DNA of 16,084 nucleotides from Pseudomonadota bacterium. GTDB taxonomy: Bacteria; Pseudomonadota; Gammaproteobacteria; Acidithiobacillales; Acidithiobacillaceae. Positions within the stretch are counted from its first letter, which is position 1; every line of letters starts with the position of its first letter. The notes beneath the pieces are model-generated. The model saw only the letters and a list, made by a program, of their open reading frames with translations, ran no database searches and was not told the origin of the DNA. The DNA is taken from contig JAKBXD010000028.1 of the NCBI GenBank assembly GCA_021840785.1, forward strand, positions 1 to 16,084, given 5' to 3'. Both the position numbers and the translations under genes were made by a program. Positions 7,899-15,628 of the stretch are shown here, piece after piece.

Positions 7899-8345
7899 AT
7901 GAAAGTGATTTTGCTGGAACGTATCAACAACCTGGGGCGTCTTGGTGATGTGGTCGACGTGCGGCCGGGCTATGGGCGCAATTTTCTGATGCCGCAGGGG
8001 AAAGCCATAATGGCCAACCAGCGCAATCTGGAAGACTTTGCCGAGCGTAAAGCGGCCTTGGAGCATATCGAGGCAGAGCGTCTGCAGGCGGCTCAGCAGC
8101 GCGCTGCCATACTGGCGGAAGCCGTGGTCAAAATCGCCCTGCAAGCGGGCGAAGATGGTCGTTTGTTTGGCTCGGTGGGCTCGCATGATATCAGCGCTGC
8201 TCTGGCGGCCCTGGGTCATGAAGTGGCCCATTCGGAAATCCGCCTGGCGGATGGCCCGATCAAGCGGGTAGGTGAATTTCCAGTGCGGTTGCACCTGCAT
8301 CCGGAAGTGGATCTGGACGTGATGGTATTCGTCGAGCGCGCCTGA
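7899..8345 (+). CDS. rplI: 50S ribosomal protein L9
   Basis: Large-subunit protein with two globular domains joined by a long helix. The 148-residue product shows the diagnostic N-domain MKVILLERINNLGRLGDVVDVRPGYGRNFLMPQGKAI, a connecting helix rich in Ala/Glu/Arg (about 42-80), and a C-domain with LFGSVGSHDI and IKRVGEFPV. Length equals that of E. coli L9. The frame extends upstream, but ATG 7899 gives the family N-terminus and has GGAGG at 7886-7890. It is part of the rpsF-dnaB transcription unit, with dnaB starting 25 nt later. Confidence 0.97.
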   Translation: MKVILLERINNLGRLGDVVDVRPGYGRNFLMPQGKAIMANQRNLEDFAERKAALEHIEAERLQAAQQRAAILAEAVVKIALQAGEDGRLFGSVGSHDISAALAALGHEVAHSEIRLADGPIKRVGEFPVRLHLHPEVDLDVMVFVERA

Positions 8346-8370
8346 CCCTGGCACTGGCAGGGACGGCGGA

Positions 8371-9744
8371 ATGTTCGAGTTTGCGGAGTATGGCGGCGGG
8401 GTCAAGGCTCCGCCGCACTCTATTGAGGCAGAGCAATCGGTCATCGGTGCCCTGCTGATCGATCCCGATACCGCGGATCAAGTGACCGAGGCGATGACGG
8501 CCGAAGATTTTTATGAGCGCCGCCATCGCCAGATTTTTCAAGCGATCATTGCCATGCAGGGTGCCGGGCGGGCGGTAGACGCCGTCACGGTCTCCGAATG
8601 GTTGCAAGATCACGAGCAGCTTGCCGATGTGGGAGGCGTGCAATATCTTCTTATGCTCGCCAACGAGACGCCCTCGGCGGCCAATGTGCTCGCCTATGCG
8701 AGCATCGTGCGGGAGCGGGCCACCCTGCGTGATCTTATTCGGGTTGGCCGGGAAATTGCCGAACTGGCCTATCGTCCGGAAGGGCGGGAAGCGCAGGCCT
8801 TGTTGGACGAGGCGGAAAGCCGGGTTTTCCATCTCGCCGAAGGGCAGCAGCGGGCCGGAGAAGGCTTTAGGCAACTCAAGGATGCGCTTCCGGCGGTAAT
8901 CGACCGGATCGAGACCATCGCCCGCGAGAAAAAGGGTGTCACAGGCCTGTCCACAGGTTTCGCCGATCTGGACGAGAAAACCTCCGGCCTGCATCCGGGC
9001 CAGCTCATCATCGTTGCCGGTCGTCCCAGTATGGGCAAAACCTCTTTCGCCATGAATATAGCTGAGCATGTCGCCTGTAACGAAGGCAAGCCGGTGGCGG
9101 TTTTCAGCATGGAAATGCCGATAGACGAAATCGTCTTGCGTGCGCTCTCGTCGCGAGGGCGGGTGGATCAGCACCGGCTGCGCAACGGCAGCCTGGGTAA
9201 TGATGACTGGCCGCGCATCGCGCATGCCATTGGTGAACTCGGCAATGCGCCGTTGTTTGCCGATGATTCGGCAGCGCTGACGCCGACGGATTTGCGTTCG
9301 CGGGCGCGCCGGCTGAAGCGAGAGCATGGCTTGGCGCTGGTTGTGGTCGACTATCTGCAACTCATGCAGGTGCCGGGGCGGGGTGACAATCGGGTCGCCG
9401 AGATTTCCGAGATCAGCCGTTCGCTCAAGGCCTTGGCCAAAGAGCTGTCCATCCCGGTGATTGCCCTCTCACAGCTCAATCGTAGTCTGGAAAACCGGAC
9501 CGAAAAGCGTCCGCAGATGTCGGATCTGCGTGAGTCCGGTGCTATTGAGCAGGACGCCGATTTGATTCTGTTCCTTTACCGCGATGAGGTGTACTACAAG
9601 GACAAGGAAGAGGTGAAGGGCATCGCCGAGGTGATCATCGGCAAACAGCGCAACGGACCCATCGGGACCGTGCGGATGAGCTTCTTCGGTGAATATACCC
9701 GCTTTGAGAATTATGCGCCGTCCGGGGATGATTTCGGGCGTTAG
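8371..9744 (+). CDS. dnaB: Replicative DNA helicase DnaB
   Basis: Hexameric 5'-3' helicase that unwinds DNA at the replication fork. The 457-residue protein has the N-terminal primase-interacting domain ([18 protein letters not shown] at 14-31), a linker helix, and a RecA-like C-domain: Walker [10 protein letters not shown] (217-225), Walker [10 protein letters not shown] (324-332), the [14 protein letters not shown] segment (384-397) and KQRNGP (425-430), which carries the arginine finger. No intein is present at the P-loop, a frequent insertion site in this gene. Start ATG 8371 has AGGGA at 8359-8363. It closes the ribosomal-protein operon; a 62-nt gap separates it from alr, and I see no terminator hairpin there. 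Confidence 0.97.
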   Translation: MFEFAEYGGGVKAPPHSIEAEQSVIGALLIDPDTADQVTEAMTAEDFYERRHRQIFQAIIAMQGAGRAVDAVTVSEWLQDHEQLADVGGVQYLLMLANETPSAANVLAYASIVRERATLRDLIRVGREIAELAYRPEGREAQALLDEAESRVFHLAEGQQRAGEGFRQLKDALPAVIDRIETIAREKKGVTGLSTGFADLDEKTSGLHPGQLIIVAGRPSMGKTSFAMNIAEHVACNEGKPVAVFSMEMPIDEIVLRALSSRGRVDQHRLRNGSLGNDDWPRIAHAIGELGNAPLFADDSAALTPTDLRSRARRLKREHGLALVVVDYLQLMQVPGRGDNRVAEISEISRSLKALAKELSIPVIALSQLNRSLENRTEKRPQMSDLRESGAIEQDADLILFLYRDEVYYKDKEEVKGIAEVIIGKQRNGPIGTVRMSFFGEYTRFENYAPSGDDFGR

Positions 9745-9794
9745 CCTTTCACCAGAAGTGGATTTCTGCCAGGGGATTTTTCTGTGCTTTGCGG

Positions 9795-9800
9795 TATCAT
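9795..9800 (+). promoter_or_regulatory. Possible -10 box for alr
   Basis: TATCAT lies 6 nt before the alr ATG. If used, transcription would begin at or next to the start codon, giving a leaderless mRNA. No convincing -35 hexamer is found 16-18 bp upstream, so the assignment is weak. Confidence 0.25.
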
Positions 9801-9806
9801 GCACTC

Positions 9807-10901
9807 ATGACTCGCCCTATTGTTGCCGATATTTCTGCTGCTGCTCTGCGTCATAATATGGCCGTGGTACGCCAGCATGCGCCCCACGCGCAAGTTATGG
9901 CGGCGGTCAAAGCCAATGCCTATGGGCATGATGTCGCGCTCTGCGCCCCGGTGCTGGCGGAGGCGGGTGTCGATGCCTTTGCCGTGGCTTCTCTGGAAGA
10001 GGCGGAAACCCTTCATGATCTGCGTCTGGAACGACCGGTTTGTCTGCTCGGAGGGCCTTTCGACGCGGAGGAGGTCGCTGTCGCGGCCGCCCGCGGTTAT
10101 CTGCTCGTTATCCATGAACAACGGCAGCTACTCTGGCTGGCGACCCATGCCGCTGACGCGCCCCTGCGGCTGTTTATTAAAGTAGATACGGGTATGCACC
10201 GTTTGGGCTTTGCACCCGACCAACTGTCGGCAGTATTTGCCGGGCTGCAAAGCCATCCCTGCTGGCAGGTGCTGGGGCTGATGAGTCATCTCGCCCGCTC
10301 CGATACGCCGGAGGACCCTTTCAGTCGTCAGCAGGCGGGCGTTTTCGTCGCGGCCATTGCGCACTTTGGTCATTGCACGGCGGGTCAGCACACCCTGGCC
10401 AATTCGGGGGGGGTGCTGGCACTGCCTTTTACCCATCAGCACTGGGTGCGCCCCGGGCTCATGCTATACGGTCTTTCGCCCTTCGCCGGGCACAGCGGTA
10501 CCGAGATCGGTTTGCAACCGGTGCTGTCCTGGCGCAGCGAAGTGGTGGCCATCCGCGAGCTCGCCCCCGGTGACTGGCTGGGCTATGGTGCAGCTTGGCA
10601 GGCTCCTGCCTACTGCCGGGTGGGGGTCGTGGCGGCGGGCTACGGTGATGGCTATCCGCGTCACCTGGGTTCGGGGGCGCCGGTCACGGTGGCCGGACAG
10701 GCTACCCGGACTTTGGCACGAGTGAGTATGGACATGCTTTTTGTAGACTTGACGACCGTGTCGGCGGAAATCGGGGCTTCCGTCGTGCTTATGGGGGCTG
10801 GCGGACCAGCCCTCGAATCCCTGGCGACGAGACTCGATACGATCTCCTACGAGTTGAGTTGCCGTATGCAGATGCGTGTTCCGCGCCAGCTGGTCTCATG
10901 A
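9807..10901 (+). CDS. alr: Alanine racemase
   Basis: PLP enzyme that interconverts L- and D-alanine and supplies D-Ala for peptidoglycan. The 364-residue protein has the PLP-binding lysine K35 in [11 protein letters not shown], the N-terminal TIM-barrel segment with [11 protein letters not shown] (125-135), [11 protein letters not shown] (215-225), the catalytic Tyr Y260 in [15 protein letters not shown] (278-285) and [11 protein letters not shown] (306-316). I chose ATG 9807; an in-frame TTG at 9789 would add six residues. No Shine-Dalgarno is evident before 9807, an oddity discussed separately. The stop overlaps the start of radA as ATGA, indicating coupled translation. The dnaB-alr order is the same as in E. 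coli. Confidence 0.95.
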   Translation: MTRPIVADISAAALRHNMAVVRQHAPHAQVMAAVKANAYGHDVALCAPVLAEAGVDAFAVASLEEAETLHDLRLERPVCLLGGPFDAEEVAVAAARGYLLVIHEQRQLLWLATHAADAPLRLFIKVDTGMHRLGFAPDQLSAVFAGLQSHPCWQVLGLMSHLARSDTPEDPFSRQQAGVFVAAIAHFGHCTAGQHTLANSGGVLALPFTHQHWVRPGLMLYGLSPFAGHSGTEIGLQPVLSWRSEVVAIRELAPGDWLGYGAAWQAPAYCRVGVVAAGYGDGYPRHLGSGAPVTVAGQATRTLARVSMDMLFVDLTTVSAEIGASVVLMGAGGPALESLATRLDTISYELSCRMQMRVPRQLVS

Positions 10902-12256
10902 GCCGCGACAAAACCCTCTTTGTCTGTCAGAAATGCGGCAGTACCAGCAACAAATGGCTGGGACGCTGCCCGGATTGTGGCGCCTGGAACAGCTTCGTCG
11001 AACAGCGCATGGAGAAGACCGGGGCCAAATCCCAAACCACCTATGCCACGGCCAGTCCGCCGCAATTTCTGCACGCGGTGCCGATCGCGGATGTGGGGCG
11101 CAGCACGACGGGTCTGGCAGAGCTCGACCGGGTGCTGGGCGGTGGGCAGGTGCCGGGGGCCGCCATTCTCCTGGGCGGGGAACCGGGTATCGGCAAATCC
11201 ACCCTCCTGCTCCAGACCGCCCATCATCTGGCCCAGGCCAGTAAGGTACTTTACGTCACCGGCGAGGAGTCCGCGGCACAGGTCGCCTTGCGCGCGCAGC
11301 GCTTGGGGCTGGGCCAGAGCTCCGTACGGGTAGTCGCCGAAAACCATCTTGAAGCGATCGAGGGTCTGCTCCAGTCAGAGCGATCCGCACTGGTGCTGGT
11401 GGATTCTATCCAGACCGTCTATACCGACACGCTGCAATCAGCCCCTGGATCGGTAGCGCAAGTGCGGGAGTGCGCGGCCCGTCTGGTGCGTTTCGCCAAA
11501 GCTACGGACACCACGGTCTGGCTGGTCGGCCATGTGACCAAGGAGGGGGCCATTGCCGGCCCGCGTGTGCTGGAACACATGGTGGATACGGTCCTTTATT
11601 TTGAAGGGGAGGCGGGTAGCCCCTACCGGATTGTGCGTGCCATCAAAAATCGCTTTGGTGCCGCCAATGAACTAGGTGTTTTTCAGATGCATGAAGAGGG
11701 GTTGAGCGAGGTTGCCAACCCTTCACAGCTCTTTCTGTCGCAGCATGACCGACCCGTAGCAGGGAGCGTGGTGCTGGCGACGCAGGAGGGAACCCGCCCG
11801 CTTCTGGTGGAAGTGCAGGCTCTGGTGACACCGAGTCCGCTGGCTCGCCCCCGCAGGGTCGCCATCGGCCTGGACCCTAACCGCCTTTCCCTCCTGCTGG
11901 CTATCCTGCACCGCCACGGCGGCAGTGTGTTTTTTGATCAGGACGTTTTTGTGAATATCGCAGGTGGAATCAAAGTCAACGAACCAGCCGCCGATCTTGC
12001 GGTGGCCTTGGCCCTGCTCAGCAGTTTCCGCAACAAACCTTTGGAGGGGCGCCGGGTTGTTTTCGGCGAGCTGGGTCTGGCGGGAGAGGTGCGTGCGGTG
12101 GCGGGCACTGAAGCGCGGGTGCGGGAGGCGATCAAATTGGGTTTTAAGGGTGCCATTCTTCCGCGTGGCGACAAGATTTCGAGTACCGCTACTTTCAAGT
12201 TGCGCCCGGCTGCCCGTCTTGGCGATGCCATAACAGCGGCCTTCGACGGGGGATAA
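10898..12256 (+). CDS. radA: DNA repair protein RadA
   Basis: RadA (Sms) is a RecA-like, DnaB-type ATPase that promotes branch migration during recombinational repair. In the 452-residue protein: a zinc finger with C10, C13, C24 and C27; Walker [11 protein letters not shown] (93-102); TGEES (121-125); Walker [11 protein letters not shown] (164-173); the RadA-specific KNRFG (250-254); and a C-terminal Lon-like domain (about 280-450) whose fold is used for DNA binding. Length matches the E. coli protein. Start ATG 10898 overlaps the alr stop by 4 nt; the frame from 10859 only adds alr shadow. No clear intrinsic terminator follows. Confidence 0.96.
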   Translation: MSRDKTLFVCQKCGSTSNKWLGRCPDCGAWNSFVEQRMEKTGAKSQTTYATASPPQFLHAVPIADVGRSTTGLAELDRVLGGGQVPGAAILLGGEPGIGKSTLLLQTAHHLAQASKVLYVTGEESAAQVALRAQRLGLGQSSVRVVAENHLEAIEGLLQSERSALVLVDSIQTVYTDTLQSAPGSVAQVRECAARLVRFAKATDTTVWLVGHVTKEGAIAGPRVLEHMVDTVLYFEGEAGSPYRIVRAIKNRFGAANELGVFQMHEEGLSEVANPSQLFLSQHDRPVAGSVVLATQEGTRPLLVEVQALVTPSPLARPRRVAIGLDPNRLSLLLAILHRHGGSVFFDQDVFVNIAGGIKVNEPAADLAVALALLSSFRNKPLEGRRVVFGELGLAGEVRAVAGTEARVREAIKLGFKGAILPRGDKISSTATFKLRPAARLGDAITAAFDGG

Positions 12257-12426
12257 GCCCTGCGCGTCCGCTGCGATGCATCTGTCGGCCGGATAGCGTG
12301 CTGTAGCTTGCAATCTCTTTTCGGAGCGGTTAGGGTGGCTTGGGAGTGCGCGTAATGAATCGCATAATTTACTGATATATGAAGCTATTCCTGAGTTTTT
12401 CCCGATAGTCTGAGAGGAGGGTTATT
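12257..12426. other. Intergenic region between radA and the DUF4168-like gene
   Basis: No gene is seen in these 170 nt. The right half contains the promoter listed at 12340-12368 and a strong Shine-Dalgarno AGGAGGG at 12415-12421. The left half is GC-rich with an 8-bp palindrome GATGCATC but no hairpin plus T-run, so a radA terminator is not apparent. Confidence 0.6.
12340..12368 (+). promoter_or_regulatory. Sigma-70 type promoter for the DUF4168-like gene and pepP
   Basis: TTGGGA at 12340-12345 and CATAAT at 12363-12368 are spaced by 17 bp. Four of six and five of six positions match the consensus. The start would lie near 12375, leaving about 50 nt before the ATG at 12427. Confidence 0.5.
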
Positions 12427-12864
12427 ATGCAACAGCCTGCCATTTACTCTGCCGCGCAGAGTGTGTTTCATTCATCCAGGCATGGATTCGTAGGGCCCGC
12501 TCTGTTCGCTTTGAGCCTGTTTGGTCTGGGGACCAGTGTGACCTTCGCGTCCGGCATGGAGATATCGACGCCAGGATTGGTGCGCACCGCAATGACTGCG
12601 GGTGCCGTGGCAAGCCCTGCGGAGATAAAGAATTTCGCAGCCGCGGTTCGGGGGATCAAGCCACTCAACGAACAGGTTCACAACGCCCTGAGCCAGAAGG
12701 GCATCACTGCCACCAAGCGGGAAGAGTTGAAAAAGTCTTACATGACCAGTGTAAACCGTATTCTTGCCAGTAATCATTTGACGGCGGAGCAGTACTCCAG
12801 CATGCTCAAGCAAACACAGGACGATCCGGCATTTGCCAAACAGGTTGAAGGGGCCATGCAGTAA
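12427..12864 (+). CDS. Exported DUF4168-like protein
   Basis: A 145-residue small protein with an N-terminal export signal: a basic stretch (R19, H20), a hydrophobic core about 21-38, and a likely signal peptidase I site after VTFA (position 41). The mature part is helical, and its order of elements resembles DUF4168: a helix EIKNFAAAVRGIKPLNEQV (66-84), a lysine-rich helix, then a NHLTAEQYSSMLKQTQDDPAFAKQVEG segment matching the family's G/NLTxEEY...DPxLxxKV ending. It probably lives in the periplasm; the function of DUF4168 is unknown. The ATG is set by AGGAGGG at 12415-12421. pepP follows 15 nt after the stop without a strong ribosome site, so the two are probably cotranscribed. Confidence 0.7.
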   Translation: MQQPAIYSAAQSVFHSSRHGFVGPALFALSLFGLGTSVTFASGMEISTPGLVRTAMTAGAVASPAEIKNFAAAVRGIKPLNEQVHNALSQKGITATKREELKKSYMTSVNRILASNHLTAEQYSSMLKQTQDDPAFAKQVEGAMQ

Positions 12865-12879
12865 AGGCCTTATTCTACC

Positions 12880-14226
12880 ATGCCCAAACTCAATTTGCCC
12901 CGCCCCGATTATTCTGCTCGCCGCCGTCATCTGATGCAAAAAATGTCCGCTGCCGGTGTCGCGATTATACCCACCGCCATACCCAAGAGCCGTAACAGCG
13001 ATGTGCAGTATCCCTTTCGCGGCGACAGCGACTTCTTGTACCTGACCGGATTCGTGGAGCCTGAAGCGGTGCTGGTATTGGTTCCAGGGCATGCTGATGG
13101 GGAGCAGATCCTGTTCTGTCGTCCGCGCGATTCGGAGCGGGAAACCTGGGAAGGGCGTCGTGCTGGGCTGGAGGGTGCTCTTGAGCAATGCCGGGTCGAC
13201 CGTTGCCTCTCTATTCATGATCTGAATGATATCCTTCCACAATTGCTGGAAAACCGGGAGTTATTGTTTTATCCCATGGGTCAATCCACGGATTTCGACG
13301 CGCGGGTAATGCACTGGCGTAATGTCGCCAAGAGCAAAATTCGCCAGGGCGTGCGCTACCCACTCGAAGTGGTCGATGTTGCTGAATTGATTCATGAGAT
13401 GCGGTTGTTTAAGGATTCCGCGGAGATCGAAATCCTACGGGCGGCGGTGGGTATCAGTGGCGCCGGTCATCGTCATGCCATGCGTCAGTGCCAACCGGGT
13501 ATGCTGGAGTATGAACTGGCCGCCGAGATTGAGCACGTTTTTCATCGTCTTGGATCGCCCAGTGTGGCCTATCCCAGTATCGTCGGTGGTGGGGCCAACG
13601 GTTGTATTCTGCACTACACTGAAAACGATGCGGAATTGCGTGATGGCGATCTGGTACTGATCGATGCAGGTGCAGAGGTGGGTGCCTATGCTGGCGATAT
13701 CACCCGGACCTTGCCGGTCAATGGCGTTTTCAGTCCTGCACAACGGGAAATTTACGAAGTCGTTCTGGCCAGTCAGGAAGCGGCGATCGCGGCCATGCAG
13801 GTGGGGCGCTCCGTTGCCGATTATCATGACGAGGCCGTCCGAGTGCTTGTGGATGGTCTGTTGGATTTGAAAATACTTTCCGGAAAGCGTGATGCAGTCA
13901 TTGAGCAGGGCAGTTATAAGGCCTTCTATATGCACCGGACAGGACATTGGCTGGGTATGGATGTCCACGATGTCGGCCATTATCGCAGCGCAGATCAGTC
14001 CTGGCGGAAGCTGGCGGCGGGGATGGTGCTGACGGTAGAACCGGGACTATATTTCTCCCCGGATAATCAAACGGTACCGGAGCGTTGGCGTGGTATCGGG
14101 ATTCGTATTGAGGACGACGTGCTGGTGACTGCCAACGGGCCGGATGTCCTTTCAGGCGAGGTGCCCAAGGGCTTGGCCGATGTGGAGGCGATGATGGCGG
14201 CCGGACCCGGCCATCATGGGCGATAA
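12880..14226 (+). CDS. pepP: Xaa-Pro aminopeptidase (aminopeptidase P)
   Basis: Cytoplasmic dimanganese peptidase that removes an N-terminal residue preceding proline. The 448-residue protein has the N-terminal creatinase-like domain (about 10-165, with NSDVQYPFRGDSDFLYLTGF) and the pita-bread catalytic domain. All five metal ligands are visible: D262 (LIDAGAE), D273 (GDITRT), H356 (RTGHWLGMDVHD), E387 (TVEPGLYF) and E411 (IRIEDD). Length is close to E. coli PepP. ATG 12880 has only a weak AAAGG upstream, overlapping the end of the previous gene, consistent with coupling. The stop is 8 bp from the stop of the convergent 3D-domain gene. Confidence 0.95.
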   Translation: MPKLNLPRPDYSARRRHLMQKMSAAGVAIIPTAIPKSRNSDVQYPFRGDSDFLYLTGFVEPEAVLVLVPGHADGEQILFCRPRDSERETWEGRRAGLEGALEQCRVDRCLSIHDLNDILPQLLENRELLFYPMGQSTDFDARVMHWRNVAKSKIRQGVRYPLEVVDVAELIHEMRLFKDSAEIEILRAAVGISGAGHRHAMRQCQPGMLEYELAAEIEHVFHRLGSPSVAYPSIVGGGANGCILHYTENDAELRDGDLVLIDAGAEVGAYAGDITRTLPVNGVFSPAQREIYEVVLASQEAAIAAMQVGRSVADYHDEAVRVLVDGLLDLKILSGKRDAVIEQGSYKAFYMHRTGHWLGMDVHDVGHYRSADQSWRKLAAGMVLTVEPGLYFSPDNQTVPERWRGIGIRIEDDVLVTANGPDVLSGEVPKGLADVEAMMAAGPGHHGR

Positions 14227-14234
14227 TCGTCGGT

Positions 14235-14807
14235 TCAGAGACCGTTGGTCGATGGTGCCTGCGCGTGTATGAAACGTAATTTTGCCCGCTTTACCCCGAA
14301 GTCCATAGCGCGTCGAACACTACTCATAAGAATGTCGGCAGCCATGTGATAGCGGGAATTCATGGTATCCCAGACAATACCGTCTATCACCCGCCCAGAA
14401 GGTAACACGATGTTGATGCGTTCACCACAGCGGTTGCCTCCATTCTTCAGGAAAAATAGGTCCTGTGACAGAGCAATCTGGTTGGGCCGGTTGGCGCCGC
14501 AGGCAGCGATATCCGGATTTCCACTGGTCTGGTCGGGAAGCGCGTTATAAGCGGTAACTCGCCGAAGGTAAAACATCTTATGCCGCATGAGTAGGGCGCC
14601 ATCACTGCGAGCAGACCCATCCCCGGAAGCTGATTGTGTGTCCGTAGTTTTTTCCATCTGCCCGTCTATCCACTGAAGGCTTTTTGCGCTTCTCGATAGT
14701 TTGTTCAGCAGCGGAGCCGGCAAGTCTGGTGAATTGAGCGCCAAAGCGTTGGGTAATAATAGTGCAAACAGAGCAATACCCAGCCCGGTAGATAATCGTT
14801 GTATCAA
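14235..14807 (-). CDS. Secreted 3D-domain protein
   Basis: A 190-residue protein starting at TTG 14807, supported by AAGGAG six nt upstream on the minus strand. A signal peptide occupies residues 1-23 (hydrophobic GLGIALFALLLPNALA). Residues 25-75 are low-complexity linker; the C-terminal part matches the 3D (Asp-Asp-Asp) double-psi beta-barrel type: VTAYNALPDQTSGNPDIAACG (84-104), LPSGRVIDGIVWDTMNSRYH, then DILMSSVRRAMDFGVKRAKL. D147, D158 and D169 are candidates for the signature aspartates; C103 and C127 could form a disulfide in the periplasm. Barrels of this class include the peptidoglycan-cleaving MltA and Sps/RlpA-like proteins, but no catalytic activity can be assigned here. It is convergent with pepP. 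Confidence 0.72.
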   Translation of the reverse strand: MIQRLSTGLGIALFALLLPNALALNSPDLPAPLLNKLSRSAKSLQWIDGQMEKTTDTQSASGDGSARSDGALLMRHKMFYLRRVTAYNALPDQTSGNPDIAACGANRPNQIALSQDLFFLKNGGNRCGERINIVLPSGRVIDGIVWDTMNSRYHMAADILMSSVRRAMDFGVKRAKLRFIHAQAPSTNGL

Positions 14808-14895
14808 GTCTATCTCCTTATCTGAGTCGGTCTGTGGCGACCTCTCCCAGTTTCAACGCATCTGGGATTATTCTCAAAATATGAAACGGAACAAT

Positions 14896-14923
14896 ATTTT
14901 ACAAAAAATGTGGAAAAAATCAA
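14896..14923 (-). promoter_or_regulatory. Sigma-70 type promoter for the 3D-domain gene
   Basis: On the minus strand TTGATT (14923-14918) and TAAAAT (14901-14896) are 16 bp apart, inside an AT-rich stretch that stands out from the GC-rich surroundings. The predicted leader is about 80 nt before the TTG start at 14807. Confidence 0.5.
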
Positions 14924-14931
14924 GGGGATAA

Positions 14932-15209
14932 ATTTTTTGCTTTGTAAACAGTCGGTTGTCTTGCATTGCCGGGATGCGTCGGTTATCTGTGGGAGAGTCG
15001 ACCCAATGCGGCCAGATAGTTTAAGAGGCTTCGCATTTTTGCTGAGTGCCCGGTGTCCGTGGACTTAAACGGCGGCCTTGGGTGTTCGCAGATGCTCAGT
15101 GAGCCAGATTATGACTATCGTCGAAAAAGTACGACTAAAGACTGGCGTGTTGTTGTTTTTTTAGCTATGCTTTGTCTGCCTGTTATTCAACCCAACAAAG
15201 GAGACTGCT
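14932..15209. other. Intergenic region between the 3D-domain gene and the lipoprotein gene
   Basis: No convincing gene is seen in these 278 nt. It separates two divergently transcribed genes. It holds a terminator-like hairpin on the plus strand (15005-15040) and, just before the lipoprotein gene, a T-rich stretch with a possible -10 TATGCT at 15166-15171 but no good -35. AAAGGAGA at 15197-15204 is the lipoprotein Shine-Dalgarno. The 78-residue frame from 15053 overlaps the lipoprotein start and has no protein-like features. Confidence 0.6.
15005..15040 (+). terminator. Terminator-like hairpin with T-run
   Basis: AATGCGGCC (15005-15013) pairs with GGC (15027-15029) and CGCATT (15032-15037), leaving a 2-nt bulge and a 13-nt loop; five T's end the element (15036-15040). 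No gene on the plus strand ends here, so it may close a small RNA, be read through as part of the lipoprotein leader, or be chance. Confidence 0.35.
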
Positions 15210-15515
15210 ATGAGCAAGTTCACCACCGCCTTGAAAGTAACCGCGCTGATTTTGCCCTTGGGCTTGGCCGGTTGTGCGACCACCTCTGACCTCGACAAAG
15301 TTGCTGCCAAGGCTGACGCCGCACAGTCCACCGCCAACGAGGCTTTGGCCAAGGCCAATTCCGCGCAAAGCACCGCGACAGATGCGCTGAGCAAGGCTAA
15401 CGCTGCGCAGAGCACCGCTGATCAGGCGATGAGCACAGCCAACGCCGCCAATCAGAAGGCTGATGAGGCCAACATGAAGGTAGAGCGGATGTTCAAGAAG
15501 GCGATGATGAAGTAA
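15210..15515 (+). CDS. Lpp/OprI-like alanine-zipper outer-membrane lipoprotein
   Basis: A 101-residue lipoprotein. Signal peptide 1-21 ends in the lipobox LAGC, so C22 would be lipidated and the protein anchored to the outer membrane. The mature 80 residues are a single predicted coiled coil, built from four consecutive 14-residue repeats at 37-50, 51-64, 65-78 and 79-92, with Ala at the core positions, typical of alanine-zipper lipoproteins. The end ADEANMKVERMFKKAMMK resembles the C-terminus of Pseudomonas OprI and finishes with Lys, the residue through which Lpp is joined to peptidoglycan by L,D-transpeptidases. Mature length exceeds E. coli Lpp (58 residues). ATG 15210 has AAAGGAGA 6 nt upstream; the terminator at 15541 follows. 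It is likely abundant, but no strong promoter could be defined. Confidence 0.88.
   Translation: MSKFTTALKVTALILPLGLAGCATTSDLDKVAAKADAAQSTANEALAKANSAQSTATDALSKANAAQSTADQAMSTANAANQKADEANMKVERMFKKAMMK
15318..15485 (+). repeat. Four 42-bp coding repeats in the lipoprotein gene
   Basis: Units begin at 15318, 15360, 15402 and 15444, each encoding 14 residues (two heptads) on the plan AAQSTAxxALxKAN; the last unit is degenerate. Codons differ between units, so the repeat is clearer in protein than in DNA and is not a fresh tandem duplication. Confidence 0.8.
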
Positions 15516-15540
15516 TTTTTTCGCGCCTGTTGTTTGTGAT

Positions 15541-15580
15541 GGGATCCTGTCGATTCATTGATGGGATCCTTTCGCATTTT
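15541..15580 (+). terminator. Hairpin terminator after the lipoprotein gene
   Basis: Bases 15541-15553 pair with 15558-15570 around a TTCA loop: a GGATCC core pairs with a second GGATCC, extended by U-A, C-G and G-U pairs. TTTCGCATTTT follows (15570-15580). The G-U pairs work only on the plus strand, so the element serves the lipoprotein gene, not the convergent phosphoketolase gene. The T-run is interrupted, so strength is uncertain. Confidence 0.55.
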
Positions 15581-15628
15581 AGGGTCGGATAGGATCGGAG
15601 ACAATTTCATTCACGTCCGCTGTGCTCC

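Noticed and set aside
8260..9360. Long minus-strand frame (366 codons) opposite dnaB
   Set aside because: It lies antisense to an unmistakable DnaB with all motifs. GC-rich codon bias creates such open frames, and its translation shows no recognisable domain.
8371..9744. Intein or mobile insertion in dnaB
   Set aside because: The P-loop and flanking sequences are continuous, and total length is normal.
14198..14215. GGCCGG-AC-CCGGCC inverted repeat near the pepP end as a terminator
   Set aside because: It lies within the coding sequence, has a 2-nt loop, and no T-run follows.
14701..14931. 76-codon plus-strand frame opposite the 3D-domain gene start
   Set aside because: Antisense to the signal peptide and promoter of the minus-strand gene, with no protein-like features.
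15150..15171. Promoter for the lipoprotein gene (TTGTTG with TATGCT)
   Set aside because: The spacing is only 10 bp, and no -35 at 16-18 bp fits TATGCT; left as a tentative -10 only.
15053..15289. 78-codon plus-strand frame before the lipoprotein gene
   Set aside because: It overlaps the lipoprotein start in another frame, and its second half is only a frame-shadow of the signal peptide.
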